From NCBI GenBank assembly GCA_002839675.1, contig PGYM01000001.1, forward strand, positions 62,736 through 126,735: a DNA stretch of 64,000 nt, written 5' to 3'. The stretch is from Methanomicrobiales archaeon HGW-Methanomicrobiales-1 (GTDB taxonomy: Archaea; Halobacteriota; Methanomicrobia; Methanomicrobiales; Methanospirillaceae). Below, in pieces: positions 42,575-51,637 of the stretch. The first letter of the stretch is position 1, and every line of letters begins with the position of its first letter. The position numbers were made by a program, and so were the translations under genes. The notes below the pieces were generated by a model. That model worked only from the letters and a program-made list of their open reading frames with translations. It made no database searches and was not told the DNA's origin.

Positions 42575-42988
42575 ATGGTGAAAGAAATGCCGACATGGAA
42601 GTACACGGACAAAGAAGTAACGAAAGCACAGGCAGAAGAATCCTTGAAGTCGATCAAGGGTGCGTGTTTCGGGTGCGGAACCCACAACGCTGACTGCCCG
42701 ATCGCTGGTGCAGCCGGGGCAATTTCCGAGATGCTGGGCTGTGAGACTCTTTCCGTAAGGGACCAGATCCACGGACAGATAACCGGTGCCCTGAAGGGAG
42801 CGAAATTCCCGGTCAAGACTCCGAAGGATCTTATCGCAGCGTTCCCGAACGGTGCCGACACAACCTGCCAGGTCGGGGACCTGAAGGTGACTGCCGGGGA
42901 AGCCGGAAAACTGCTCAAGGCTACAGACTTCCCGTTCAAGAGTGCTAAGGCTGTTGCCGATGTCATTGTTGACCGGGCAGGACTGTAA
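42575..42988 (+). CDS. MTH865-domain protein with N-terminal Cys-rich extension
   Basis: A 137-residue protein from the ATG at 42575 (ATG at 42587 is equally plausible). Residues 60-137 form an MTH865 domain (VRDQIHGQITGALKGAKFPV, DLIAAFPNGADTT, LLKATDFPFKSAKAVADVIV). The first 56 residues are an added part with C31, C34, C41 and C56 (GACFGCGTHNADC), which could bind a metal or cluster; MTH865 proteins are normally about 80 residues. A truncated second copy of the 3' end is at 52100-52231. Confidence 0.85.
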   Translation: MVKEMPTWKYTDKEVTKAQAEESLKSIKGACFGCGTHNADCPIAGAAGAISEMLGCETLSVRDQIHGQITGALKGAKFPVKTPKDLIAAFPNGADTTCQVGDLKVTAGEAGKLLKATDFPFKSAKAVADVIVDRAGL

Positions 42989-43012
42989 ATTTCCCTCTTT
43001 TTTTGCACGTTT
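42989..43012 (+). terminator. Poly-T stretch after MTH865-type gene
   Basis: The stop is followed by ATTTCCCTCTTTTTTTGC, an oligo-T run of the kind that ends archaeal transcripts. The same arrangement follows the duplicated end at 52232. Confidence 0.45.
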
Positions 43013-43037
43013 CCCCAGTTTTTAATCCCCTCCCCGG

Positions 43038-43305
43038 AAAAACCGGCCTTCATATTGGCATCCCGGTTGGGTTTTCCGGGTCCGGATGGGCTAAAATAGG
43101 TAGTGAAAATTTCCTCGATTCTAGGGCCTTTGACGGGCTTTGGGAGTGGTGCATTTCTGCCGTATTTTGGCTAACAGAGCGATTTAAAGGCGTATTTTCC
43201 ACAGGAACTGAAAAGAGGGAATTATCGGGTTTTTCCGGTATCGGCCCGGGCACAAGAGGGAGAAAAGAAGCCCATAGAGCGGTTATTTGGGTTCAGGGTC
43301 TGGAT
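43038..43305 (+). repeat. Dispersed intergenic repeat, copy 4
   Basis: From GGAAAAACCGGCC through GGGCTAAAATAGG, CGTATTTTGGCTAACAG and GTTTTTCCGGTATCGG to a weaker terminal hairpin (AGCC with GGTT, one G-U pair) and a TATTTGGGTTCAGGG end. It begins 50 bases after the MTH865-type stop. Copy 5 has the same neighbour. Confidence 0.75.
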
Positions 43306-43420
43306 CCCATGATTCCCGGCCTCTCTTATGGAGGATAAAATAGGAGAAGAGTAAATCCGTATTATCCCAACCCCCGCTGCTCCACCATCGGCGGGTCCCC
43401 ACCCCGTCCAAAGCTCTCAC

Positions 43421-44254
43421 TCACTCCGCAACGGGCACCAGTTTTCCCTTCAGCTTCGATTCAAGATCCAGATTCAGCATCTCCACGACGTTGTTTGCCA
43501 TCCCTTTGACCTTGATCTTTACCAGCGGATCATTCCTGAGATAATCCGTATCCGTATTCGTATTGAACTGCGCACCGTGCGTCCGGTAGGAAATCCCGAA
43601 TGGAGCAAGGAGGTACCCCATCTGCTGGAAGTACAGGTAAATGTCCATCGCCGCTTTCGTCGCACCATCCTCATGGCCCGAGACGGTGATCCCGACAATC
43701 TTGCCTTCCGTCAGTCCCGGCTTTTTCAGCAGGTAGAGATTCTGGATGCAGTTCAGCCGGTCGAGGAAATCCTTGAGCCGGGCAGACATATTGTTCCAGT
43801 TGATCGGTGAAGCAACGATGATTGCTTTTGAACTGATAACCATCTCATGGAATGCGGCCATGTCATCAACCTGATCGCGGCATGGGAGTTTGCAGGCATT
43901 GTCCCGCATGCTGTAGCAGCACCAGCAGTGATTGATGTGAAATTCGTTCAGGTTATACCGCCGGTAACTCACACCCCGTTCTTTGAGCACCTCCTCTACC
44001 AGCTCAACCATGTATCCCGTGTTATTCGACCGGTGGTTGCTGCCATTGATCAGCAGGACATCGAACTTTTCACCATCATACCGGAGCTTCTTCTTCTCAG
44101 CCAAATCTGAGAACTCCCGTTCCGTACTGGAACATTGCGGGCATTCTTTCGGGGGATCATCTCCCTTCCAGATAAATCCGCAGACATTGCATTGCCAGGA
44201 TTTGCCGGCATCAGTGCTGGTCGGTTTCACTTCCCCGGGTGCAATAGTAGGCAT
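43421..44254 (-). CDS. rubredoxin-domain iron-sulfur flavoprotein
   Basis: A 277-residue fusion: an N-terminal rubredoxin-like domain with C22, C25, C38, C41 (WQCNVCGFIWKGDDPPKECP) and a flavodoxin-like NADPH-dependent FMN reductase/iron-sulfur flavoprotein domain (LLINGSNHRSNNTGYM ... ASPINWNNMSARLKDFLDRL) with an inner cysteine group (HINHCWCCYSMRDNACKLPC). Such proteins pass electrons in oxidative stress defence. Start at 44254 is chosen for its GAGGAGG site; it lies inside the end of the DUF2769 gene. Confidence 0.88.
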   Translation of the reverse strand: MPTIAPGEVKPTSTDAGKSWQCNVCGFIWKGDDPPKECPQCSSTEREFSDLAEKKKLRYDGEKFDVLLINGSNHRSNNTGYMVELVEEVLKERGVSYRRYNLNEFHINHCWCCYSMRDNACKLPCRDQVDDMAAFHEMVISSKAIIVASPINWNNMSARLKDFLDRLNCIQNLYLLKKPGLTEGKIVGITVSGHEDGATKAAMDIYLYFQQMGYLLAPFGISYRTHGAQFNTNTDTDYLRNDPLVKIKVKGMANNVVEMLNLDLESKLKGKLVPVAE

Positions 44255-44432
44255 GCTGGAAGCCCTCCTCATCAAGAACCGGACATCCCGGACAGAGACA
44301 TCCGTTTTCCTCTTTTATACAGGCACTCTTTCCGCTGGCCGCAAGACAAAATGCAATCTCTTCATTACACTCTAAAAAACTCGGGCACATTTTACAGATG
44401 CAGAGTCCTGTTCCTTGTTTCTTGTCCATCAT
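44211..44432 (-). CDS. DUF2769-family small cysteine-rich protein (copy 1 of 3)
   Basis: A 73-residue protein with the DUF2769 pattern of paired cysteines: CICKMCPSFLEC, FCLAASGKSACI, CLCPGCPV and YYCTRG. The pattern suggests metal or Fe-S binding; function is unknown. It overlaps the start of the flavoprotein gene by 44 bases, so the two are probably made together. Two further paralogs are at 50587-50904 and 51638-51976. Confidence 0.85.
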   Translation of the reverse strand: MMDKKQGTGLCICKMCPSFLECNEEIAFCLAASGKSACIKEENGCLCPGCPVLDEEGFQHAYYCTRGSETDQH

Positions 44433-44624
44433 TATCCCTATCTCCTGATCTTTTTACTGGGCATTGACCTTCAAGATACTTAAATGGGACCGGGCTTCCG
44501 GTGATCGGCTGGTAATACTGCAAACGAAGTGAATGGAGCTCCGAAACGGTTATGCCAGTACCGGGAACTTCATATTCCATCATCACCAGAAGATATCATA
44601 ACCAAATATCCCGTTGTGATTGTC

Positions 44625-45044
44625 ATGGAACTGAAATATTGTCTGGTATTCGCTCTGCTTGCTGTTTTGATCGTCTGTGCCGGCTGCACGCAGAATGTGT
44701 CCCCGGCACCAGGAACCCCGGTACCGGCTTCCGGTTATCGTGATGTCCCCCCGGCCGAGGCCCGGGATTTGATCGCAGCAGAAAAAGATCTTGTCATCAT
44801 CGATGTTTCTCCGATATATGCACTCGGGCACCTTGAAGGCGCGATCAATATCCCCGTTGACCAACTGGATGCAAAGATCCCATCACTGGACAAAACAAAA
44901 CCATATCTCGTGTATTGCCACAGTGATACAACGAGCATTGCCGGCGCACAAAAACTGGTGCAGGCTGGATTTCCCCGCGTATACCGCCTCTCCGGCAACT
45001 ATGAAGGATGGGTTGCGGCCGGGTATCCTGTTACGACCGGATAG
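44625..45044 (+). CDS. rhodanese-domain lipoprotein
   Basis: A 139-residue exported protein with a lipobox (VCAGC21) and a single rhodanese domain (DVPPAEARDLIAAEKDLVII ... GHLEGAINIP). The catalytic-loop cysteine is C98 (YLVYCHSDTT), so sulfur transfer activity is possible. It is the first of a set that includes a TauE-type exporter, a thioredoxin-like lipoprotein and a CcdA-type protein, all in the same direction, suggesting extracytoplasmic sulfur/thiol chemistry. Confidence 0.9.
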   Translation: MELKYCLVFALLAVLIVCAGCTQNVSPAPGTPVPASGYRDVPPAEARDLIAAEKDLVIIDVSPIYALGHLEGAINIPVDQLDAKIPSLDKTKPYLVYCHSDTTSIAGAQKLVQAGFPRVYRLSGNYEGWVAAGYPVTTG

Positions 45045-45272
45045 ATGCATAATTTTTTCCCATTTCCATCGTCAACCTCCCAGGATCTTTTTCTAACAGT
45101 GATTTCAAAATCTCCAAAGGTGAAGCGACATGACAGTAGTCTGACGATTAATCCGAGAGTGGACAGGCTCATTCTTCAATCACATTAAACAAATCCTTAA
45201 TCAACACCCGCAGGTGAAACTGATAGTACCGGTAATCCGATAATCAGCTCCCGAAGGATAACGTGAATCCTT

Positions 45273-46076
45273 ATGTCCGATCTCCTCACCTATTTCTATC
45301 TCTTCCCTCTCGGAATTATCATTGCCCTGCTGGCGATCTCGGCCGGAATTTCGGGCTCAAATTTCTGGATACCGGTCTATGTTATCTGGCTGGGCATTGA
45401 TCCAAAAACATCGTTCTGGCTCGCCCTCTTAACCATGCTCTTCGGGTTCGGTTCCGGGATTGCCAGGAACCTGAAAAATAAAACAGTCAACTGGCCTGTC
45501 GTCAGGCAATACCTGAAAATTGCCGTACCGTTTGCGATTGCCGGATCCCTGCTCGTTCCTTTTGCACCGGCGGAATTGCTTCTGGTGCTGTTCGGAAGCT
45601 TCGTTATGATCTACGGGGCTTTCCTGATCGGACGCTTCGGGTTGTTTCCCCGGGAAAATGCGCTTGAAATCCCGGAGACCGGAGAAACAATCTATTGGGC
45701 CCGTGCTGCATTGGCAGGTTTCTTAAAAGGCCTGATAGCTACGGGCACAGGAAAAATTATCATGCCCTGTGTCCTCAAACACTGCAAAATCAGAACTCCT
45801 GCCGAGGCCGTGGGTTCGACCGTTGTGATCATCTTCGTAGTTAACCTGTTTGCCGTGCTTTTCCGCCTGACTCCTGGTTTTATTTCAACCCTTGCCGAGC
45901 AAAAGGACCTGATTTTTTCCATCATGCTCTGGGTCGCACCCGCGGTAATAATCGGCGGGCAGATCGGCCCGTCCGTGACAAAGAAATTGTCGGAGAGGGG
46001 AATACGGATCTATGTCGGAATCCTGCTGGTATTCGTGGGCGTTTTGATATACCTGCAGTCGTTTTTTGGGGTGTAA
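45273..46076 (+). CDS. TauE/SafE-family sulfite or organosulfur exporter
   Basis: A 267-residue membrane protein with eight or so segments, beginning MSDLLTYFYLFPLGIIIALL. The two repeated halves are visible: GISGSNFWIPVYVIWLGIDP and the second half with GLIATGTGKIIMPCVLKH. This family (formerly DUF81) exports sulfite, sulfoacetate and related anions. The start ATG at 45273 follows 228 bases of noncoding DNA after the rhodanese gene, so it may have its own promoter. Confidence 0.88.
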   Translation: MSDLLTYFYLFPLGIIIALLAISAGISGSNFWIPVYVIWLGIDPKTSFWLALLTMLFGFGSGIARNLKNKTVNWPVVRQYLKIAVPFAIAGSLLVPFAPAELLLVLFGSFVMIYGAFLIGRFGLFPRENALEIPETGETIYWARAALAGFLKGLIATGTGKIIMPCVLKHCKIRTPAEAVGSTVVIIFVVNLFAVLFRLTPGFISTLAEQKDLIFSIMLWVAPAVIIGGQIGPSVTKKLSERGIRIYVGILLVFVGVLIYLQSFFGV

Positions 46077-46174
46077 GGGGATTTTCCACAATCTCCGCTG
46101 TTTTTTCGTAACATTGGAGTTTGTCCGTCATTGAGCCGGTAAGGTATTAAATCGGGTACTGGTATAGTGTAGGT

Positions 46175-46768
46175 ATGAGCTGCTCGCGCTGGCACGGTCC
46201 GGGAATCTTTACCATCGCAGCATTATTCCTTGTCATTTCCATACTTTCTGCGGGCTGTACGGATTATGCACCTTCCCCGTCGGGTTCAGCCCCTTCCTCA
46301 TCAGTACCCGGTTCTCCCGACCGCATATCCTGGAAGGATTATTCCCTCACCGACTTGCAGGGAAAAGAAAATTTCAGCGTAAACCAGTTTGCCGGAAAAC
46401 CCGTGCTTGTGACGGTGCAATCAGTCTCCTGCCCGCCCTGCATAATCCAGCTGAACCGGCAGCTGGCCGAGATCGACCGGCTCCCGGGCGTGAGGGAGGG
46501 CAGGATCATTGTTATTTCTCTTGACCTTGATCCGGAGGGAGATGCCGGCTTCATCGCATCCTACCACGACCAGTTCAATTTCACCGGATATTCCGCACGG
46601 TCGCCAAACGATCTCTCCCTGAATCTCTTCCATACCTTTGGCCCGTTTGCCGTAGACCCGGCCACGGTTCCTGTGATCCTTGTGTGCCCGGACGGTCGTG
46701 ACCTCCTCCTTTCAACCGGTGTCAAGACCGCAGAGATGCTCAATGCGACACTGGCAAAAGAGTGCTGA
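46175..46768 (+). CDS. thioredoxin-like (TlpA/AhpC-type) lipoprotein
   Basis: A 197-residue exported protein: signal peptide with lipobox LSAGC28, then a Ser/Pro linker and a thioredoxin fold with the redox pair C86-P-P-C89 (VQSVSCPPCIIQLN) and the cis-proline region PATVPVILV. It would reduce or exchange disulfides outside the membrane. Its stop is three bases before the CcdA-type gene, which provides electrons from the cytoplasm. Confidence 0.9.
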   Translation: MSCSRWHGPGIFTIAALFLVISILSAGCTDYAPSPSGSAPSSSVPGSPDRISWKDYSLTDLQGKENFSVNQFAGKPVLVTVQSVSCPPCIIQLNRQLAEIDRLPGVREGRIIVISLDLDPEGDAGFIASYHDQFNFTGYSARSPNDLSLNLFHTFGPFAVDPATVPVILVCPDGRDLLLSTGVKTAEMLNATLAKEC

Positions 46769-46771
46769 GCC

Positions 46772-47551
46772 ATGGATACCGCCACCCTCCTCTGGCTCTC
46801 GTTCCTCGCGGGGATTTATGCCCCGGTGGGTTCGCCCTGTGTCCTTGTCCTGTACCCGGGCTACATCTCGTTCCTTGCCGGCAGAAACGGAGATCAGCAG
46901 GGAGGGTCTTCTCCGCTTATCCTCGGAACAACAGTTGCAGCCGGCGTCATCATTTCCCTGCTCATCGGGGGTCTCCTGTTCGCCGGAATCCTGCATATTG
47001 TCGGCGGAGAAGCACGCATTGTCATCACCGCAGCCTTATTCGTCCTTCTCCTCATCCTCTCCCTCTTCCTGATCCTCGATATCGATTACGGGCGTTATAT
47101 AAAAACGGTCCCGGTCCCCCGGCCCGAAAACCCCCTGACGGCTGCATTTCTTCTCGGCATGGTATTCGGGATTATCATCCTGCCCTGCAATGCGGCATCG
47201 ATCGCCATTCTTCTCGCGCTGGCTGCATCCGCGCCAGGATTCGGCGAAGGCCTTGGATCGTTCTTCTGTTTTGCCCTCGGGATGACCATCCCCCTCCTCC
47301 TCATCGCCGGCCTTTCGCAGGTCCGGAACCGGCAGGTCATGGGATTCTTAAGCCGGAACCGCCGGATAATCCGGGTCATCTCCGGTTTGCTCATGCTGGT
47401 GATCGCACTCTGGTACCTTGTGCTGCTTTTTTTCCCGGAGCATTCCTATGAGAATTCTTACCGGCAAAAATCATCGAGAATCTTATCGTATTCGGAAAAA
47501 ATCCCGGAAAACGATCATTCAGCTATCATAATCAGATCAATGCCACTATGA
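46772..47551 (+). CDS. CcdA/DsbD-type transmembrane electron carrier
   Basis: A 259-residue membrane protein with about six segments. The two redox cysteines are C23 (GSPCVLVLYPGY) and one near residue 138 (ILPCNAASIAIL), on the first and fourth membrane segments as in CcdA. It would carry reducing power to the thioredoxin-like lipoprotein directly upstream. The tail beyond the last membrane segment (NSYRQKSSRILSYSEKIPEN) is not typical and may be incidental. Confidence 0.9.
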   Translation: MDTATLLWLSFLAGIYAPVGSPCVLVLYPGYISFLAGRNGDQQGGSSPLILGTTVAAGVIISLLIGGLLFAGILHIVGGEARIVITAALFVLLLILSLFLILDIDYGRYIKTVPVPRPENPLTAAFLLGMVFGIIILPCNAASIAILLALAASAPGFGEGLGSFFCFALGMTIPLLLIAGLSQVRNRQVMGFLSRNRRIIRVISGLLMLVIALWYLVLLFFPEHSYENSYRQKSSRILSYSEKIPENDHSAIIIRSMPL

Positions 47552-47613
47552 GGGTGTGAAGGAATTCCCCTCTCTTAAAAAAGTGAACAGGAACCACCGG
47601 CAATCAGGTCCGG

Positions 47614-49053
47614 TTAATTTCTTTGATTCTCCCCGTGTTGCTCTGCGATCAGACGGTGATATTCTTCCGGCGTCATAAGGTTGCCGCATGCCTGCTGGAC
47701 AACTTCGGTGAGGGCCGGGTGGATATGCATTGTACCGGTAATTGTTGTAACTGTTGGCTCTGCTGATGAAAGAACGGTCACGAATTCCTGGATGAGAACG
47801 GATGCATAAGGACCGATGATATGCACACCAAGGAGGTTCATCGTCTTTTCCTCGACAATGACCTTGACAAAATAATCTTTTACACCCATCGCAACGCCCT
47901 TTGCGGTGTCTTCGTACCGGGCAAAACCGATTAGGAGGTTTTCTGCACCGAATTTTTGTTTCGCTTCCTCTTCCAAAAGACCGACACTGGCAATTTCGGG
48001 ATCGGAAAAGACAGCATGCGGTATCACCCGGTAATCGACCGGCATTTTTTGTTTCAGGACCGCGTTCGCGTACACGATTTTCGCTTCAAAATTTGCAACG
48101 TGTTTGAACATGAATTTTCCGTTCGCATCCCCGAATGCCCAGATACCGGGCTGGCTGGTTTCGAGGTACTCGTTGGTGATGATCCACCCGTTTTTATCGG
48201 TCTTGATCCCGGAAAGTTCCGGATGCAGGATATCCGTATTCGGCCCCCTTCCCGAAGCGACAAGCACGGCATCTGCGGTCACGGTCACTTCTTTCTTCGT
48301 AGTCCGGTTCAGCGCATGTATCCTGATTTTTTTGTCCGGTCCCGTCTCTGCCTGCTGGACATCATGGTTGGTGAGAATGGTGAGATGTTTTCCGAGATCC
48401 CGCAGGGCAAGTGCTGAAATCTCCGGTTCTTCTTCCGGAATAAACCGGGGGTTGCGGCCGAGGATCGTGACCCGGGAACCCATGGATGAGAGGAAATGAC
48501 CGTATTCTGCGGCGATATATCCGCCACCAATGATCGCAACGCTTTCCGGCAAATGATCGAGATTAAGGATCGTATCGCTCGTAAGGTAAGGTACTTTGTC
48601 GAGGTTTTTAACGGGAGGAAGCGTTGGTTTTGACCCAGTGCAGAGAAAGATTCTTTTTGATTTAAGGGTCTGGTCGGCGACCTTGAGGGTGTAGGGTGCA
48701 ACAAATTCCGCAACTGCGTGGTAATAATCGAGATGCGGCATGTTCGACAGTTCTGCCTGTATTGCGTCACTATCATTTTTGATAATGGTCCGCATTCGCT
48801 GCATGACTGCAGGGAAATCGATGCTGGTAATCGAGCTCTGGATCCCGAATTCCCCGGCCCGCTGTACGGTTCTTACCAGTTCAGCAGGGTACAGGAGGAG
48901 TTTTGACGGGATGCACCCGCGGTTGAGACAGATACCGCCGGGATCATCCTTGTCAATAACCGCAATTCTTGCGTTCGGGTGGCTCTGGCGGATTGCGGTT
49001 ACAACGGGCAGCGCCGAACCCGATCCCACCGCGATATAATCATATTCCTTCAT
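47614..49053 (-). CDS. pyridine nucleotide-disulfide oxidoreductase (dihydrolipoamide dehydrogenase-like)
   Basis: A 479-residue flavoprotein beginning MKEYDYIAVGSGSA. The redox-active disulfide is C42-x4-C47 (GGICLNRGCIPSK); FAD- and NAD-binding motifs (IAVGSGSALP, VAIIGGGYIAAEYGHF) and the C-terminal dimer domain (MHIHPALTEVVQQACG) are present. I see no lipoyl-dehydrogenase complex around it, so it may act in the thiol-redox network encoded nearby, like mercuric or other disulfide reductases. The ATG at 49053 is preferred; an ATG 15 bases earlier is also open. Confidence 0.9.
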   Translation of the reverse strand: MKEYDYIAVGSGSALPVVTAIRQSHPNARIAVIDKDDPGGICLNRGCIPSKLLLYPAELVRTVQRAGEFGIQSSITSIDFPAVMQRMRTIIKNDSDAIQAELSNMPHLDYYHAVAEFVAPYTLKVADQTLKSKRIFLCTGSKPTLPPVKNLDKVPYLTSDTILNLDHLPESVAIIGGGYIAAEYGHFLSSMGSRVTILGRNPRFIPEEEPEISALALRDLGKHLTILTNHDVQQAETGPDKKIRIHALNRTTKKEVTVTADAVLVASGRGPNTDILHPELSGIKTDKNGWIITNEYLETSQPGIWAFGDANGKFMFKHVANFEAKIVYANAVLKQKMPVDYRVIPHAVFSDPEIASVGLLEEEAKQKFGAENLLIGFARYEDTAKGVAMGVKDYFVKVIVEEKTMNLLGVHIIGPYASVLIQEFVTVLSSAEPTVTTITGTMHIHPALTEVVQQACGNLMTPEEYHRLIAEQHGENQRN

Positions 49054-49225
49054 GGGGAACCTCTTCACCTTTCATCGGAGACCGGGGCTTATATGCATTG
49101 TGCCGGAAAATCCTGCCGCCTCCAAACGATTCCCTTCTCATGGCAGAAAAGGAACCTGAATATTCTCAATCGATACCCTTTTACCCGTTTTCGTACCATA
49201 CAGCCATGAAAGGGACTGGACAAAT

Positions 49226-50473
49226 ATGGCTGATGTCGATCTTTTTGAAACGGTAAAAAAGCATGTGTGTGCCTGTGCTCTCGACCTGAAACTCTCGTCA
49301 AATATGGAAGCGCTCTTAAAAACGCCCATCCGGGAATATCACGTGTCAATTCCTGTCCGTATGGATGACGGGACCGTGAAGGCATTCCAGGGATACCGGG
49401 TCCAGTATAACGATGCCCGGGGCCCGACGAAAGGGGGGATCCGGTTTCATCCCGATGTGACCATTGACGAAGTCCGGGCTCTTGCAGCGCTGATGACGTG
49501 GAAATGTGCCCTGTACCGCCTCCCGCTGGGCGGGGCAAAAGGAGGGGTGATCTGTAACCCCAAGGAGTTATCAGCAGGGGAACTGGAACGCCTGAGCAGG
49601 GCTTACATCCGGGAGATCGCCCGCTTTATCGGTCCGGATCGTGATATTGCCGCGCCGGATGTTGGTACAAATTCACAGACCATGGCGTGGATGATGGACG
49701 AATATTCCCATTCTGTGGGTAAAACAACGTTCGGGGTTGTTACCGGAAAACCGATGAGTATCGGCGGATCGGAAGGGCGCGATGACTCGACCGCACGGGG
49801 GGGCTGGTACATCATCGAAGAGGCTGCAAAAGATCTCGGAACAGACCTCAGGAACGCCACCGTTGCAATCCAGGGATTTGGGAATGTTGGCGAAAATGCG
49901 GCTGTACTTGCGAATCCCTTATGCGGTTGCAGGATAATCGCCGTAAGCGACAGCAGTGGCGGGGTACTGAACCGGGATGGCCTTGATATTCTGAAACTGA
50001 AAGACCATAAAAAGAAAACAGGGTCGGTCAGGAACTCCGGCCTGGGCGAGGATATCACCAACAACCAGCTCCTCGGGCTGGATGTGGATATCCTCATTCC
50101 GGCAGCCTTGGAAAATGCCATTACCCACGACAATATGGATGGCATCAAAGCGAAGATAATCGCCGAGTTCGGGAACGGCCCCATCACTGCTGAAGCAGGC
50201 GATCATCTCCATGCACGGGGCGTACCGGTTATTCCTGATTTTCTCTGCAATGCAGGCGGTGTTATTGTCTCGTATTTTGAGATGGTCCAGAACCTGAACC
50301 TGGATCATTGGGACCGGAAGGTAGTAGATACCCGTCTTAAAAAAACGATGACCGAAACGTACCGGGAAGTCCATGACTCAGCGGTCAATAACAAAATTTC
50401 TTTGAGAAGGGCCGCGTACAGTCTCGCCGTGGATCACGTTGTGGAAGCAATGAAGGTCAGGGGGTGGGTGTAG
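49226..50473 (+). CDS. gdhA: glutamate dehydrogenase
   Basis: A 415-residue hexameric-type GDH, beginning MADVDLFETVKKHVCACALD. The catalytic lysine region PLGGAKGGVICNPKELS, the DVGTNSQTMAWMMDEYS segment and the Rossmann motif VAIQGFGNVGENAA are clear. It interconverts 2-oxoglutarate and glutamate with NAD(P). It is divergent from the disulfide oxidoreductase and 33 kb from glnA, the other ammonia assimilation gene here. Confidence 0.95.
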   Translation: MADVDLFETVKKHVCACALDLKLSSNMEALLKTPIREYHVSIPVRMDDGTVKAFQGYRVQYNDARGPTKGGIRFHPDVTIDEVRALAALMTWKCALYRLPLGGAKGGVICNPKELSAGELERLSRAYIREIARFIGPDRDIAAPDVGTNSQTMAWMMDEYSHSVGKTTFGVVTGKPMSIGGSEGRDDSTARGGWYIIEEAAKDLGTDLRNATVAIQGFGNVGENAAVLANPLCGCRIIAVSDSSGGVLNRDGLDILKLKDHKKKTGSVRNSGLGEDITNNQLLGLDVDILIPAALENAITHDNMDGIKAKIIAEFGNGPITAEAGDHLHARGVPVIPDFLCNAGGVIVSYFEMVQNLNLDHWDRKVVDTRLKKTMTETYREVHDSAVNNKISLRRAAYSLAVDHVVEAMKVRGWV

Positions 50474-50542
50474 GATTACCTCTCTTTGTTGTTGCCCTGC
50501 CCGGTGTACGGGAGGGAAAAACCAGATTGTTCCGGAACGTAG

Positions 50543-50551
50543 CTATATAAG
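50543..50551 (+). promoter_or_regulatory. TATA-like element of second DUF2769 gene
   Basis: A TATATAAGG stretch, about 40 bases before the ATG at 50587; a transcript start near 50572 would give a 15-base leader. Confidence 0.4.
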
Positions 50552-50586
50552 GTTGTATACAATATTTCTGCCCGGTGAAAACCACA

Positions 50587-50904
50587 ATGGACAAGTTCGA
50601 ACAGATGGCCCAGATGATGGCAAAGATGCCTATGGATGAGAAGATGAAAGCCATGCAGATGAAAATGGGTATGTGCACCTGCCCGAGCTGCCCGACCTAC
50701 AATTCCTGCGCAAAGAATGCAAAAGAGTTGCTGTTCTGCAATACCGGTAAGAGCTTCATGTGCATCTCTGAAGAGAAAAGCTGTATCTGCCCGACCTGCC
50801 CGGTCGCGATGGACATGGGGCTCAAACACAAATTTTTCTGTACCAAGGGATCCGAGAAAGCCCAGCGCTACGAGGGTGCGCTCTGGGGAACAAAGGTGCT
50901 CTGA
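50587..50904 (+). CDS. DUF2769-family small cysteine-rich protein (copy 2 of 3)
   Basis: A 105-residue protein with a methionine-rich amphipathic N terminus (MDKFEQMAQMMAKMPMDEKM) followed by the DUF2769 core CTCPSCPTYNSC, LLFCNTGKSFMCI and CICPTCPVAMDMG, then KHKFFCTKGSEK. The Met-rich helix and paired Cys together could bind soft metals such as copper(I) or Fe-S; that is inference. A GTG at 50575 gives a slightly longer alternative. Confidence 0.86.
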   Translation: MDKFEQMAQMMAKMPMDEKMKAMQMKMGMCTCPSCPTYNSCAKNAKELLFCNTGKSFMCISEEKSCICPTCPVAMDMGLKHKFFCTKGSEKAQRYEGALWGTKVL

Positions 50905-51084
50905 TCATTTCTTCTTTTTTTTAGGGAAAAAACCCGTTTTCAGAATGCCGAATCTCTGATAATGACCCTGCTGCAATTCCCGACTAGTTTCTTTGTCATG
51001 ACTTTGGTGGTCCTGTCAGATTTTTAACAGACGGATTGAACCGCAACCAAAAATTCATCAGGTCGGCTGCACTTTTCAGTGTGT

Positions 51085-51420
51085 ATGGAACTACCAGGTC
51101 TTTTTAACATCATCTATTTTTTTGCCCTTATCCTGGGAATTGCCGGGGCAGTCCTCATCATCTATGGCGGACTGAAGGCAATCGTCAAAGTCCTGCTGCT
51201 GGAAATCCGAAAGGGATCCTCTACGTACAACCAGATTCGCAGGGAACTGACCGACAAGATCGTGTTCGGTCTGGAATTCCTGATCGCTGCCGACATCCTG
51301 ACAACGATCACCACCCCGACGCAGGAAGAGCTGATCAACCTTGCTGTCGTTGTCGTGATACGGACGATCCTGGGTTATTTCCTCTCAAAAGAGGCAGCAG
51401 AATTCAATCTCCAGGGGTAA
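51085..51420 (+). CDS. DUF1622-family membrane protein
   Basis: A 111-residue protein, starting MELPGLFNIIYFFALILGIA, with two to three membrane segments and a central charged helix (RRELTDKIVFGLEFLIAADI). It matches the DUF1622 family, small integral membrane proteins of unknown role. The ATG at 51085 is preferred to a GTG two codons upstream. It has no obvious operon partner. Confidence 0.85.
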   Translation: MELPGLFNIIYFFALILGIAGAVLIIYGGLKAIVKVLLLEIRKGSSTYNQIRRELTDKIVFGLEFLIAADILTTITTPTQEELINLAVVVVIRTILGYFLSKEAAEFNLQG

Positions 51421-51637
51421 AAAAAGCTATTGCCATCGGCCGCACCCCCAACCCGGTTTATTTTTGGGAATGTTTCAGCCGGACTGCCAGCTGGAGTGAA
51501 CTTGCGACAAGGTTGTCAAGATTCTCTTTTTTTAAAAGCAGCAGACAGCCTCGCTATGAAAGAAGTCATTGATTTGATTCAACAGGGTCAAGAAGAGGAG
51601 TTCCCCCTCCCTGCCATAAAAAAAGGGAAATGTACTC

